From: an uncultured Paracoccaceae bacterium
GTDB taxonomy: Bacteria > Pseudomonadota > Alphaproteobacteria > Rhodobacterales > Rhodobacteraceae
Direction: 5' to 3'
Length of the DNA: 64,000 bases
Assembly: GCA_947500055.1 (NCBI GenBank)
Contig: CANMQO010000007.1
Location: 62,001-126,000 of the forward strand
This document shows positions 55,501 to 63,361 of this stretch, piece after piece. Within the stretch, counting starts at the first letter, position 1; the number at the start of each line of letters is the position of its first letter. A model generated the notes under the pieces. It was not told the DNA's origin. It saw only the letters and a program-made list of their open reading frames with translations, and did no database searches. The position numbers and the translations under genes were made by a program.

Positions 55501-55576
55501 CTTCGCCTCTGTCCTGACGCTTATTGCGGCACCGGTATTCTATTATGCGATGTTCCCAAAGGCTCGTGCGTCGTGA
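52550..55576 (+). CDS. RND-family efflux permease
   Basis: A 1008-residue inner-membrane proton antiporter with 12 membrane segments and two large periplasmic loops. GMLVDNAIVVAEGMQIAMQRG (about residues 394-414) is the TM4 region with paired acidic residues needed for proton transfer, and the second half repeats it in SLSGMLIKNGIVLVEEIDIV. The N-terminus RSSIERPIITWLVI is typical. It belongs to the AcrB/MexF-like hydrophobe exporters; substrates are unknown. A strong hairpin follows. Confidence 0.92.
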   Translation: MNIARSSIERPIITWLVILGCLLGGIWGFSTLGRLEDPAFTIKSAVVVTRYPGSSAEQVAREVSEPIESEIQKMAEVKQVRSMNQPGLSWITVDMKDQFDGAELPEIWTKLRNRVNAARLPEGAERPFVNDGFGDVFGIYYAVTAPGYSDAEINDLATFLRRELLTVSGVADVSLSGVPNEVIYVQPDLVVSTNQNVPPAVIQGALSTADSVVDGGSLQSLDGRTLIQGPEGDDTVQEIAGLTVGVGGEVLNLFDFANVHRAREQNPELLVRHNGVDAFTIGVAGQATENIVDVGKRADAKLAQLAPQIPVGVELHPIYQQHIVVEEASNAFLINLAMSVSIVVVVLALFMGWRAAVVVGATLLLTVAGTLLFMAFFSIEMERISLGALIIAMGMLVDNAIVVAEGMQIAMQRGKNAHDAAEDAASKTQIPLLGATVIGIMAFAGIGLSPDATGEFLFSLFAVIGISLLLSWVLALTVTPLLGHYFFKQGTGEQDDAYGGLLFRVYGRVLRACLRLWWLVAAGLLAITIVCFMLFGQIKQQFFPDSNTPLFFIHYKLAQGASIQETSRDIDVLEEWLQAQEDVVSATAFVGQGAARFMLTYQAEDPNPSYGHIIVRTQTIDEIAGLIDKVEAFAARALPQGEFRAKRLAFGPGGGDPIQARFSGPDPRVLRDLADEAMARLVAASDDINAPRIDWREMEQVLRPVYATERAQEAGITRDDITTVMRFATVGIDAGVYREGERQIPIVLRADPAEDLLLTDHVVYSESAQSFVPFEQVTDGLRFESQNTLVMRRDRVFTITVGADITKGLTAAQVQAQVQDAIDTMPLPAGYKMEWGGEFESSRDAQASLARQLPMSLIIMVLISVLLFNALRQPLIIWLLVPMSVNGVSLALLGSGLPFTFTALLGLLSLSGMLIKNGIVLVEEIDIVRSEHRSMRLDDAIVLASSSRLRPVILAAATTILGMTPLIWDAFFQSMAVTIMGGLAFASVLTLIAAPVFYYAMFPKARAS

Positions 55577-55606
55577 GCGTGTGATATTGCGCAAATGGTG
55601 CTGAAC

Positions 55607-55628
55607 GCACGGGATGTTGATCCCGTGC
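55607..55628. terminator. Hairpin terminator between RND permease and msrB
   Basis: GCACGGGAT (55607-55615), loop GTTG, ATCCCGTGC (55620-55628): a perfect 9-bp stem between convergent genes, serving both directions. Confidence 0.75.
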
Positions 55629-55643
55629 TTCAAAAGGGCGGTG

Positions 55644-56039
55644 TCACTCCTCTTCCGGGGTGAATTCCAGCGCGACCCCGTTGATACAATACCGCAGCCC
55701 GGTTGGCTGCGGTCCGTCGGGGAAGACGTGACCAAGATGTGCATCGCAACGGGCGCAATGCACCTCTGTCCGTTTCATGAAGAAGCTGCGGTCGGTGGTT
55801 TCGCCGACCATGTCGGGATCGACGGGTCGATAGAAGCTGGGCCAGCCTGTACCGCTGTCGAATTTATGCGCCTGATCAAAGACCGGCGCCCCGCAGCAGA
55901 CACACATATAGGTGCCCGGCTCTTTGGGGAAATCTTCGTGGCTTCCGGCGCGTTCGGTCCCGTGTTTGCGGGTGACCTTATAGGCCAGATCAGAAAGTTG
56001 CGCGCGCCAATCGGCGTCGGATTTAATTACTTTGTCCAT
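55644..56039 (-). CDS. msrB: Peptide methionine (R)-S-oxide reductase MsrB
   Basis: A 131-residue SelR-domain enzyme that reduces R-methionine sulfoxide in proteins. Structural zinc cysteines are in [10 protein letters not shown] and [17 protein letters not shown]; the catalytic cysteine is in [12 protein letters not shown] (about residue 119). [14 protein letters not shown] is the substrate-binding region. The ATG at 56039 gives the family start [15 protein letters not shown]; the longer frame to 56120 overlaps the divergent gene. Confidence 0.95.
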   Translation of the reverse strand: MDKVIKSDADWRAQLSDLAYKVTRKHGTERAGSHEDFPKEPGTYMCVCCGAPVFDQAHKFDSGTGWPSFYRPVDPDMVGETTDRSFFMKRTEVHCARCDAHLGHVFPDGPQPTGLRYCINGVALEFTPEEE

Positions 56040-56113
56040 GTCCTTTTGACATCCTTTCCTGTGGTTGCTGGGTAACGTAGGGTGCTTGCGTGACTTCGCC
56101 AAGGTGAGCAGTG

Positions 56114-56824
56114 ATGACAATTCCGTTTCAGAAGGGTCGATATCGGGTGCGCCTTGCCGCCTGCGCTGATGATATTGCGGCCTGCCAGCGTCTGCGTCAC
56201 TTCTGTTTCCATGGCATACCGGGGTTGGATGCGGATCGTTTTGACGCGGTTTGCAGGCATGTGATGGTTGAAGATCAGACCGGCCGTCTGGTCGCGACGA
56301 TGCGTCTGTTGGAAGGGCCGGTGGAGGCCGGGTACGCCGCCCAGTATTATGATCTTTCGAAATTGGCTGCCCGCGATGTGCCGATGCTTGAGGTGGGCCG
56401 GTTTTGCGTGGCTTCCGATGTGCTGGATGCTGATGTGTTGCGGATCGTCTGGGGTGCGCTGACGGCCTATGTGGACGCGCTGGGGGTGGCGATGCTGTTT
56501 GGCTGTGCCAGTTTTGCCGGTACGGATCCCGGCGCCTATGGCCGCGCCCTGTCGCGCCTGTTGCGGCATCGCGGCCCTGATGGCCTGCGCCCGCTGGCCC
56601 GCGGTGACGCCGTTCCCTTGGCGGGATGTGCGCCGGATGGTCGCGCCCCGCTGCCTGCCCTGTTGCGCACCTATCTGGCGATGGGTGGCTGGGTGGGTGA
56701 TGAGCTGGTCATTGATCCCGCCATGAAGACGATGCATGTCTTTACCTGTCTTGAAGTGGCCAAGGTTCCAGCCTCCCGTGCCCGCGCCCTGCGCGCCCTT
56801 GCACAGGCGCCCTTGCTGACGTAG
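56114..56824 (+). CDS. olsB: L-ornithine N-alpha-acyltransferase OlsB
   Basis: A 236-residue GNAT-fold acyltransferase that makes lyso-ornithine lipid by transferring a 3-hydroxyacyl group from acyl carrier protein to ornithine. [21 protein letters not shown] near the N-terminus, ATMRLLEGP and [23 protein letters not shown] are typical, and the acyl-carrying C-terminus contains [16 protein letters not shown]. The olsA partner is not in the window. A GTG three bases earlier is an alternative start. The ABC-F gene follows after nine bases. Confidence 0.85.
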   Translation: MTIPFQKGRYRVRLAACADDIAACQRLRHFCFHGIPGLDADRFDAVCRHVMVEDQTGRLVATMRLLEGPVEAGYAAQYYDLSKLAARDVPMLEVGRFCVASDVLDADVLRIVWGALTAYVDALGVAMLFGCASFAGTDPGAYGRALSRLLRHRGPDGLRPLARGDAVPLAGCAPDGRAPLPALLRTYLAMGGWVGDELVIDPAMKTMHVFTCLEVAKVPASRARALRALAQAPLLT

Positions 56825-56832
56825 CAGGCGGC

Positions 56833-58641
56833 ATGGCAAAGGCACCTCTTTTACAGATTTCCGATATTGCGCTGACATTTGGCGGCGACCCCGTGTTTGA
56901 AGACCTGTCATTGGTCGTGCAGCCGGGGGATCGCGTGGCATTGGTTGGCCGCAACGGGTCTGGCAAATCGACCTTGATGAAGGTGATGGGCGGGCTTGTT
57001 GAAGCCGATAGCGGCACTCGTGTTCTGTCCCCCGGTGTGACCGCCGGATACATGGAGCAGGACCCGTCGATGGCTGGTTGTGCCACGCTTGGGGACTATG
57101 CAGCCAGCGGTTTGCTCCCAGAAGAAGCCTATAAGGTTGAGATGGTGGCCGAGGGTCTGAAATTTGACCCCGCAGGCGATGTCGCCACCGCATCTGGCGG
57201 TGAGCGCCGCCGCGCTGCCCTGGCCAAGCTGATGGCCGAGGCCCCGGAGCTGATGCTGCTGGACGAGCCGACCAACCATCTGGATATCGAGGCGATTGCC
57301 TGGCTGGAGCAGGAGTTGAAGCAGACCCGCGCCGCCTTTGTCCTGATTTCGCATGACAGGGCGTTTTTGCGGGCCCTGACCCGTGCGACCCTGTGGATTG
57401 ACCGGGGCCAGGTCCGCCGGGCAGAGCAGGGGTTTGACCGGTTCGAGGAATGGCGCGACAAGATCTGGGAGGAAGAAGACCAGCAGCGTCACAAGCTGAA
57501 CCGCAAGATCAAGGCAGAGGCCCGCTGGGCCGTCGAAGGCATCAGCGCCCGTCGCAAGCGGAATCAGGGCCGGGTCCGCGCCTTGCAGGAATTGCGTGCG
57601 GAGCGTGCCAGCCAGATCAAGCGGCAGGGCACCGCAGCGATGGCGTTTGAAGGCGGCGCTACATCCGGCAAGAAGGTGATGGAGGCCTTTGGCCTGACGA
57701 AATCCTTTGATGGCAAGCAGATCGCCAGGGATTTTGACCTGACGGTTCAGCGCGGTGACCGGATTGCGTTTGTAGGGCCAAACGGTGTTGGAAAAACAAC
57801 ACTTATCAATATGTTGCTGGGTAAAATTGAACTGGATGAGGGCAGCGTCAAGCTGGGCACAAATCTGGATATCGCGGTGTTTGATCAGACGCGCGCAGCG
57901 CTGAACCCGGATATGTCGTTGTGGGAAAACCTTGCCAATGACCCCGAACTGGGCGTGTCAGGTAAATCTGATCAGGTGATGGTGCGCGGTGCGCCGCGCC
58001 ATGTTGTCGGTTATCTGAAGGATTTCCTGTTTGACGAGGCACAGGCGCGCGCGCCGGTTCGCTCCTTGTCGGGTGGTGAAAAGGCCCGGTTGCTGCTGGC
58101 CCGACTGATGGCGCGGGAAAGCAACCTGTTGGTGCTGGATGAACCAACCAATGATCTGGATATCGAAACGCTGGATCTGTTGCAGGATATTCTGGGCGAC
58201 TACGACGGCACCGTCCTGTTGGTCAGCCACGACCGGGATTTTCTGGATCGCGTAGCCACGACCACGATTGCCATGGAAGGCAATGGGCAGGCGGTGGTCT
58301 ATGCTGGCGGCTGGACCGATTATCGCCAGCAGCGGGGCGGCGATTTCGTAGAGGCCCCGGTCGCGCCGAAATCTGCGCCGAAGAAGGAAAAATCTGCCCC
58401 GAAGAAACAGGCAGCATCCGGCCTGTCCTTCACAGAAAAGCACCGGCTGGAGGAATTGCCCGGGGTGATCGACCGCCTCGGAGCAGAGATTGCCAAGCTG
58501 GAAGGATTGCTGGCTGATCCCGAGTTGTTCACGCGGGAACCGGTGAAATTCCAGAAGGCCACCGATGCGCTGGTGGCACGGCAAGACGCGCTATCGGCGG
58601 CGGAGGACGAGTGGCTGGAGTTGGAGGAGAAGGCGGGCTGA
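56833..58641 (+). CDS. uup: ABC-F family ATPase (Uup-like)
   Basis: A 602-residue soluble protein with two ABC domains and no membrane segments. Walker A motifs GRNGSGKST (about residue 40) and GPNGVGKTT (about 315), signatures SGGERRRAALAKL and SGGEKARLLLARL, and Walker B MLLDEPTNHLD and LVLDEPTNDLD are all present. The inter-domain linker is charged (KIKAEARWAVEGISARRKRNQGR). The C-terminal coiled coil (about 540-600) is Uup-like. ABC-F proteins act on ribosomes or DNA structures. It is cotranscribed with olsB. Confidence 0.9.
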   Translation: MAKAPLLQISDIALTFGGDPVFEDLSLVVQPGDRVALVGRNGSGKSTLMKVMGGLVEADSGTRVLSPGVTAGYMEQDPSMAGCATLGDYAASGLLPEEAYKVEMVAEGLKFDPAGDVATASGGERRRAALAKLMAEAPELMLLDEPTNHLDIEAIAWLEQELKQTRAAFVLISHDRAFLRALTRATLWIDRGQVRRAEQGFDRFEEWRDKIWEEEDQQRHKLNRKIKAEARWAVEGISARRKRNQGRVRALQELRAERASQIKRQGTAAMAFEGGATSGKKVMEAFGLTKSFDGKQIARDFDLTVQRGDRIAFVGPNGVGKTTLINMLLGKIELDEGSVKLGTNLDIAVFDQTRAALNPDMSLWENLANDPELGVSGKSDQVMVRGAPRHVVGYLKDFLFDEAQARAPVRSLSGGEKARLLLARLMARESNLLVLDEPTNDLDIETLDLLQDILGDYDGTVLLVSHDRDFLDRVATTTIAMEGNGQAVVYAGGWTDYRQQRGGDFVEAPVAPKSAPKKEKSAPKKQAASGLSFTEKHRLEELPGVIDRLGAEIAKLEGLLADPELFTREPVKFQKATDALVARQDALSAAEDEWLELEEKAG

Positions 58642-58709
58642 TCTGCTGCGGGCAGTCAAATACTGACCTGCCAAAGGCAATTGCCATTGGAACAGCGAGG
58701 GAGGAAAGC

Positions 58710-59036
58710 GTGTTTGGTTTCTTTGGAAGAGATGTGACTAAAGAGTTCAATACGGTTGATCTGAGCGACGATCTTGACGACGTTGAGATGCTAAGGGAAT
58801 TTGAGGACGTCTTCGGCATCGAAATGCCAGAAGGCGATACCAAAGCGATTGTTACGGTTGGACAGTTCTATGACCTTATTCAAGAAAAGCTTGCCCAGAG
58901 TCCGGATTTTGATGCTGTTTGGGCACTAACGCTTCAAATTATTCGAGCCCATACCGGGACACGGGATCCGATTGATCGGCAAACTACGTTCTTTCAGAAA
59001 CATGCTAGCCGCCGGGAACCCATAAACACTGACTGA
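58710..59036 (+). CDS. Acyl-carrier-protein-like protein lacking the carrier serine
   Basis: A 108-residue protein starting at GTG 58710 with a very strong GGGAGGAAAGC ribosome-binding site. LSDDLDDVEMLREFEDVFGIEMPEGD (spread over about residues 17-42) matches the helix-2 region of acyl carrier proteins, but the DSLD serine that would carry 4'-phosphopantetheine is DDLD here. ITTVGQF-like VTVGQFYDLIQEKL follows. The last 40 residues have no ACP counterpart. It could be a non-carrier regulatory ACP relative; function unknown. It overlaps nothing and sits 69 bases after the ABC-F gene. Confidence 0.6.
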   Translation: MFGFFGRDVTKEFNTVDLSDDLDDVEMLREFEDVFGIEMPEGDTKAIVTVGQFYDLIQEKLAQSPDFDAVWALTLQIIRAHTGTRDPIDRQTTFFQKHASRREPINTD

Positions 59037-59158
59037 ACGAACTTATCGAAGCCTTTAGTAATGCGCGCGCGCAGGACCATTCGTCTACCCACCAGGTCTT
59101 TCAAGGTTCGCCCATACATCACTTTGACAGCGTGAAGCGCCCGCTCTAACCTGCTGCC

Positions 59159-60229
59159 ATGCCAAAGGATTATTCACTTTCAGGACCAGCGGGTCAGAGC
59201 GCGGTTGAGCGCGGTTTGGCCAATCCGTCGTGGTTTCGCCCCAAGGTGGACCCGCAGGAAGTACGCGCCCTGATGGTTAAATCGGACGCGATTGCCTTGC
59301 GTGATGCGGTGCTTTGGTTTGGCCTCATGGCGGTCTTTGCCGGCATTGCGATTGTCCTTTGGCCGTCATGGTGGTCGCTGCCGTTCTGGCTGGCTTATGG
59401 GGTTCTTTATGGCTCGGGTTCCGACGCGCGCTGGCATGAATGTGGCCATATGACCGCGTTCAAGACGCCCTGGATGAACAATGTTGTCTATCACATTGCC
59501 AGTTTCATGATCATGCGCAATCCGGTGGTTTGGCGGGCCAGCCATGTCCGCCATCATACCGACTCCATCGTGGTGGGCCGCGACCCTGAAATTGTTGCGA
59601 TGCGACCGCCTGATCTGGTGAATATTGCCTTGAAATTCATTGGGTTGAACGAGGTTATCAGCTCAGTCGGGCGAATATTCCTGCATGCAAGCGGTCGGCT
59701 GAGCGCGGACGAAGCCACCTATGTCCGCGATGCTGATCGCGCCAAGGTTTATCTGATCGCGCGTATCTGGATTGCCATTTATGCCGCGACGATCGCTTGC
59801 GCGTTTTGGCTGGGGTCGATCCTGCCATTGATGCTGATTGGACTGCCCCGGCTTTACGGGGCCTGGCATCATGTGATGACTGGTCTTTTGCAACATCTGG
59901 GCCTTGCCGAGAATGTATCCGACCATCGTCTGAACACCCGCACGGTGCTGATGAACCCGCTGAGCCGCTTTATCTATCTGAACATGAATTACCATGTCGA
60001 GCATCACATGTTTACCATGGTGCCATATTACAGGCTGCCGCAGCTACACGCGCTGATCCGGCATGATCTGCCCGCGCCGGAGCCTTCCATTATGTCGGCC
60101 TATCGCCGTTTGGTCCCGGTTCTGTTCAAGCAGCTGCGCAACGAAAAGGCGGTGATCGTGCCGGAACTGCCGGAAGGTGCCGCGCCTTATCGGGACGAGG
60201 TGGAGAGTTTGCGCCCTTTTACCGTTTAG
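59159..60229 (+). CDS. Membrane fatty acid desaturase-type enzyme
   Basis: A 356-residue diiron membrane protein. Histidine boxes HECGH (about residue 98), HVRHH (about 132) and HVEHH (about 281) define the desaturase/hydroxylase superfamily. Four to five membrane segments flank them (about 50-80, 200-230). Substrate and regiospecificity cannot be read; acyl lipids are the family default. It overlaps the convergent VOC gene by four bases. Confidence 0.85.
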   Translation: MPKDYSLSGPAGQSAVERGLANPSWFRPKVDPQEVRALMVKSDAIALRDAVLWFGLMAVFAGIAIVLWPSWWSLPFWLAYGVLYGSGSDARWHECGHMTAFKTPWMNNVVYHIASFMIMRNPVVWRASHVRHHTDSIVVGRDPEIVAMRPPDLVNIALKFIGLNEVISSVGRIFLHASGRLSADEATYVRDADRAKVYLIARIWIAIYAATIACAFWLGSILPLMLIGLPRLYGAWHHVMTGLLQHLGLAENVSDHRLNTRTVLMNPLSRFIYLNMNYHVEHHMFTMVPYYRLPQLHALIRHDLPAPEPSIMSAYRRLVPVLFKQLRNEKAVIVPELPEGAAPYRDEVESLRPFTV

Positions 60230-60648
60230 CTTTGAAAAAGGGCAGCGCGGTCGGCGAAGGCCTTGAATTCGATTGCATTGCCAGACGGGTCGCGCAGGAA
60301 CATGGTAGCCTGTTCGCCCGGTTCGCCCCGCATGCGGTGTTTGGGACGCATGATCCAGTCGGTGGCTTCGTCAGCCGCTAGCCGTGCGGCGAGTGCGTCG
60401 AATGTGCCGGTGTCGAGCACCACGCCGAAATGCGGGATTGGCACAACATCGCCATCGACCGCACCGGAGGCTTTGCTGTGCGCATCATTTCCCTTATGAA
60501 GATGCGCTGACATCTGATGCCCGAAAAGGCTGAAATCGAGCCATTTGCCTGCGGATTCCCGCCCCGGTTCACATCCGAGTTTGTCGATATAGAAAGCCCG
60601 TGTCGCTTCGAGATCGCTGACGGGAAAGGCGAGGTGGAAAGGGTGCAT
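60226..60648 (-). CDS. VOC-family (glyoxalase-like) protein
   Basis: A 140-residue vicinal oxygen chelate protein. MHPFHLAFPVSDLEATRAFY contains the first metal-binding His, HFGVVLDTGTFDALA the second half, and FLRDPSGNAIEFKAF the terminal Glu. The ATG at 60648 has AGGTC upstream; the longer frame overlaps the neighbouring gene. It lies 50 bases after the sulfolactate dehydrogenase-like gene on the same strand and may belong to that operon. Confidence 0.82.
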   Translation of the reverse strand: MHPFHLAFPVSDLEATRAFYIDKLGCEPGRESAGKWLDFSLFGHQMSAHLHKGNDAHSKASGAVDGDVVPIPHFGVVLDTGTFDALAARLAADEATDWIMRPKHRMRGEPGEQATMFLRDPSGNAIEFKAFADRAALFQS

Positions 60649-60698
60649 GGTCTGACCTATTGGTTCGCTGGGCGCAGTTATGTCACGCAATGCCCTGT

Positions 60699-61814
60699 CT
60701 ATCCAGCCTTTGGCCAATCTGTGACATCATTGATTGTGGTTTTGCCCGTTTGCGCCATGGCGTTGCTGAAATCCTCGGTCAGGATATCCCAAAGCTGGTT
60801 CAACCCGGCCTCGCCCCCCGCTGCGATGGCAAATTGCAGGATGCGCCCGAAAAAGGCGAAATTGGCACCTTGGCCCAGCGCCTTGAACGCATCCTCGCCC
60901 GAGCGCAGCCCACTGTCGTAAAAGAGCGGGTAGTCATTGCCCAAGGCCCTGCGGATCTTGGGGAGTTGATTGATCGGGCAGGGTGCGCTTTCCAGTTGCC
61001 GCGCCCCGTGGCTGGACACCTGGATCGCGTCGACCCCGGCTTTTTTCAATTGGATCGCGTCCGCCACATCCAGCACCCCTTTGACGATCAAATTGCCCGG
61101 CCAAAGGTCGCGCAATTGTGCAAGCGTATCCCAGTTGGCCCGCGCCCGGCTTTCGGTGCGGTCAAAATCGAACCCATCCATGTCGAAATTCGCCATTTGC
61201 GGTTTGCCTGCGACCAGCGATGACAGTGACCAGCGCGGATGCAGGGCGAAGTCGATGAATTGCCGTGGCCCGATCTTGAAAGGCATCTTGAAGCCGTGGC
61301 GCAGTTCGCGCGGCCTGCGCCCCACCTCGGGGACGTCCACTGTCAATACGAGCGTGTTGTAACCCGCCGTCCTGGCCCGCTCGACCAGTTTGAACGTGCC
61401 CGAACCGTCGCCGCTGAAATAAAGCTGGAACCAGGCATGCCCCTGGGCAATCTCAATGATCTTTTCCATCGGGGTTGAGGCCACGGTGGAAACCCCATGT
61501 GGCACTTTGTGGCGTGCGGCGAGCCGCGCCAGCATCAGGTCGGCGCCCGGTGCAGCAAGGTTGCACATCCCCATCGGTGCAATGCCGAAAGGCTGGTTGG
61601 TGGTTTGTCCAAAGATCTGCGTTGAAAGGTTGCGTTTGCTGACGTCGCGCAGGATTCGCGGTTGCAGGGTCAGCGTATCAAGGGCGGCCCGATTGCGCGC
61701 CGCCCCTGTTTCGGCACCGGCGGCACCGTCGATATAGTCAAACACCATCCATGGCAGACGTCGTTTTGCCAATCGGCGCGCGTCATCTGCGCTATGGATG
61801 GCAGGTGCTGACAT
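60699..61814 (-). CDS. slcD: FMN-dependent alpha-hydroxyacid dehydrogenase, sulfolactate type (SlcD-like)
   Basis: A 371-residue TIM-barrel FMN enzyme of the lactate dehydrogenase/glycolate oxidase family. The N-terminal RLPWMVFDYIDGAAGAE is the family start; catalytic His and Arg are in IQVSSHGARQLES (about 256), where most relatives have NHGGRQLD. FYDSGLRSGEDAFKALGQGA binds the FMN phosphate. Being directly coupled to comE (one-base overlap) it is inferred to oxidise sulfolactate to sulfopyruvate, the role known for SlcD in Roseovarius nubinhibens. Lactate or another hydroxyacid remains possible. Confidence 0.78.
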   Translation of the reverse strand: MSAPAIHSADDARRLAKRRLPWMVFDYIDGAAGAETGAARNRAALDTLTLQPRILRDVSKRNLSTQIFGQTTNQPFGIAPMGMCNLAAPGADLMLARLAARHKVPHGVSTVASTPMEKIIEIAQGHAWFQLYFSGDGSGTFKLVERARTAGYNTLVLTVDVPEVGRRPRELRHGFKMPFKIGPRQFIDFALHPRWSLSSLVAGKPQMANFDMDGFDFDRTESRARANWDTLAQLRDLWPGNLIVKGVLDVADAIQLKKAGVDAIQVSSHGARQLESAPCPINQLPKIRRALGNDYPLFYDSGLRSGEDAFKALGQGANFAFFGRILQFAIAAGGEAGLNQLWDILTEDFSNAMAQTGKTTINDVTDWPKAG

Positions 61815-62368
61815 CAGCTGGCGACAGCTTTCATGAACCGGTCCTTGATCACCACCGGATCCATTGTGATCACTGGTAGTTTGATATTCCCACTGTCACA
61901 TTTGCATACGATGATCGTCATCTCGTCGCTGTCGATGGCGCTTTGCAGGACGGGACCAAGGTCTTTGTCCTGCACCTCGATCACATTGTCGCAGCCGCAG
62001 GCGCGCGCCACAGCCGTCAGCGAGGTTTTCTGCCCGGCATAGGTCGGCTGATCACCGGTGGAGCCGTAGGACCCGTTATCGATGATCAGCAGCGTGTAGT
62101 TGCCGGTCGCGTTGTTGGCGATGGTGGGCAAGGTGCCCAGATTGGTCAGCACCGACCCATCCCCGTCAATGGAGATCACGGGCTTGTCCTGCGCCAGCGC
62201 GAGCCCGAACCCGATGGAGGATGACAGCCCCATCGTTCCCAACATGTAGAAATTGGTCGGCTGGTCGTCGATCATATGCAGTTCCTGACTGGGCAGGCCG
62301 ATGTTGCAGACAACCAGATGGTCGCGGATGATGGGGGCGATTTCCTTGAGAATTTCAGAACGGATCAT
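61814..62368 (-). CDS. comE: Sulfopyruvate decarboxylase beta subunit (ComE)
   Basis: A 184-residue thiamine-diphosphate subunit. The TPP motif is ISIDGDGSVLTN (GDG at about residues 69-71) with the matching LLIIDNGSYGSTG (about 92-104). MGLSSSIGFGLALA precedes it. With ComD it decarboxylates sulfopyruvate to sulfoacetaldehyde. The ATG at 62368 overlaps the comD stop (ATGA). The enzyme was first described in coenzyme M biosynthesis and is used for sulfolactate degradation in roseobacters. Confidence 0.88.
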   Translation of the reverse strand: MIRSEILKEIAPIIRDHLVVCNIGLPSQELHMIDDQPTNFYMLGTMGLSSSIGFGLALAQDKPVISIDGDGSVLTNLGTLPTIANNATGNYTLLIIDNGSYGSTGDQPTYAGQKTSLTAVARACGCDNVIEVQDKDLGPVLQSAIDSDEMTIIVCKCDSGNIKLPVITMDPVVIKDRFMKAVAS

Positions 62369-62871
62369 TGGTCGCCATAGCCTCCCCAGAAGTTGGCGTC
62401 GGTCAGGATCGCGACCGGCTTGTTGCACATGAAGGTGTATTTGAGGATGTTGTCGAATTCCTCGACATCCTTTTGCCAGTGGAAGTGGTAGGTGGGGATG
62501 TTCAGCTGGGCCAGCAGCGCCTTGGTATGCACCGCCATTTCCACCTGACAGGCGACCGGTTCGCGCAATTCGCCCCGGTAGCTGATCAGCATAGGCAGTG
62601 GCATCCGGTAGTATTGGATCAGCGTGGCCAGCGTGTTGATTGTCACCCCGATTGCGGTGTTCTGCATGATGATGGCTGGCCGTTTGCCTGCCATATGCGC
62701 GCCTGCGCAGAGCCCCATGCCTTCGTCTTCCTTGTTGGAAGGGATGTGGAATATATCGTCGCGTTTTTCGACCTCTTCGATCACACCGGCCAGCTGTTTG
62801 CAGGGAACGGTGGTCACAAAGGAGATATCGTTGGCGACAAGATCATCCGCGATCTTCTTGTCGATGTTCAT
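62365..62871 (-). CDS. comD: Sulfopyruvate decarboxylase alpha subunit (ComD)
   Basis: A 168-residue TPP-enzyme N-terminal (Pyr) subunit. VTTVPCKQLAGVIEEV, IPSNKEDEGMGLCAGAHMAGKRPAIIMQNT (the catalytic Glu in KEDEGMG) and MLISYRGELREPVACQVEM are typical of ComD. It is the first subunit and partner of ComE, overlapping it by four bases. A universal stress protein lies 54 bases upstream on the same strand. Confidence 0.88.
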   Translation of the reverse strand: MNIDKKIADDLVANDISFVTTVPCKQLAGVIEEVEKRDDIFHIPSNKEDEGMGLCAGAHMAGKRPAIIMQNTAIGVTINTLATLIQYYRMPLPMLISYRGELREPVACQVEMAVHTKALLAQLNIPTYHFHWQKDVEEFDNILKYTFMCNKPVAILTDANFWGGYGDQ

Positions 62872-62925
62872 CAGGGTTTGCCTTTCATATGCAGCGCGCT
62901 GTGGCGCTTTTGGGAGGAATGTTGT

Positions 62926-63342
62926 TCAGGAACTGCGGTGCATATGCACAGCACAAGGCGCGTGGCGCACGACCCGCGCTGCCGTTGAGCCAAGCAGATA
63001 GTCGCTGAGCCCCGGTTTATGCGAGCCGATAACGACGCAATCAATTGCATGTTCGCCTGCATAATCAATGATCGTGCGTGCGGTATGGCCTGTCACGATC
63101 TTGGGGGTGATGCCAGGCAGGTCTTTGACCTTGTTCTCAAGGCTGGTTTTCGCGCGGTTGAACCCTTCCTTTATGACTTCGTCATCCAGATAGGCCCGCA
63201 CAGAGCTTTGCGCCGCTTCATAGACATGCAGGGCGATGATTTCGCAATCGTCGCTGCCCAGCGCGTCGGCAATTTCCAGCGTTTGTGGTGACAGCCCGTG
63301 GTCAAGCGCCATGGGCACCAGAATTTTACGATACATTGTCAT
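62926..63342 (-). CDS. Universal stress protein UspA-family
   Basis: A 138-residue Usp-fold protein. ILVPMALDHGLSPQTLEIA is the N-terminal strand-helix with the Asp, and VVIGSHKPGLSDYLLGSTAARVV matches the ATP-binding G-2x-G-9x-G(S/T). Universal stress proteins accompany sulfonate TRAP-transporter and dehydrogenase genes in roseobacters (known for the hps clusters), which fits its place between the Zn-alcohol dehydrogenase and comD. Confidence 0.85.
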   Translation of the reverse strand: MTMYRKILVPMALDHGLSPQTLEIADALGSDDCEIIALHVYEAAQSSVRAYLDDEVIKEGFNRAKTSLENKVKDLPGITPKIVTGHTARTIIDYAGEHAIDCVVIGSHKPGLSDYLLGSTAARVVRHAPCAVHMHRSS

Positions 63343-63361
63343 TCTCCGTCTGATTTGTGGC

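Noticed and set aside
57000-60000. Polyketide or fatty-acid synthesis cluster around the ACP-like gene
   Set aside because: No ketosynthase or other synthase gene is present, and the ACP-like protein lacks the modified serine.
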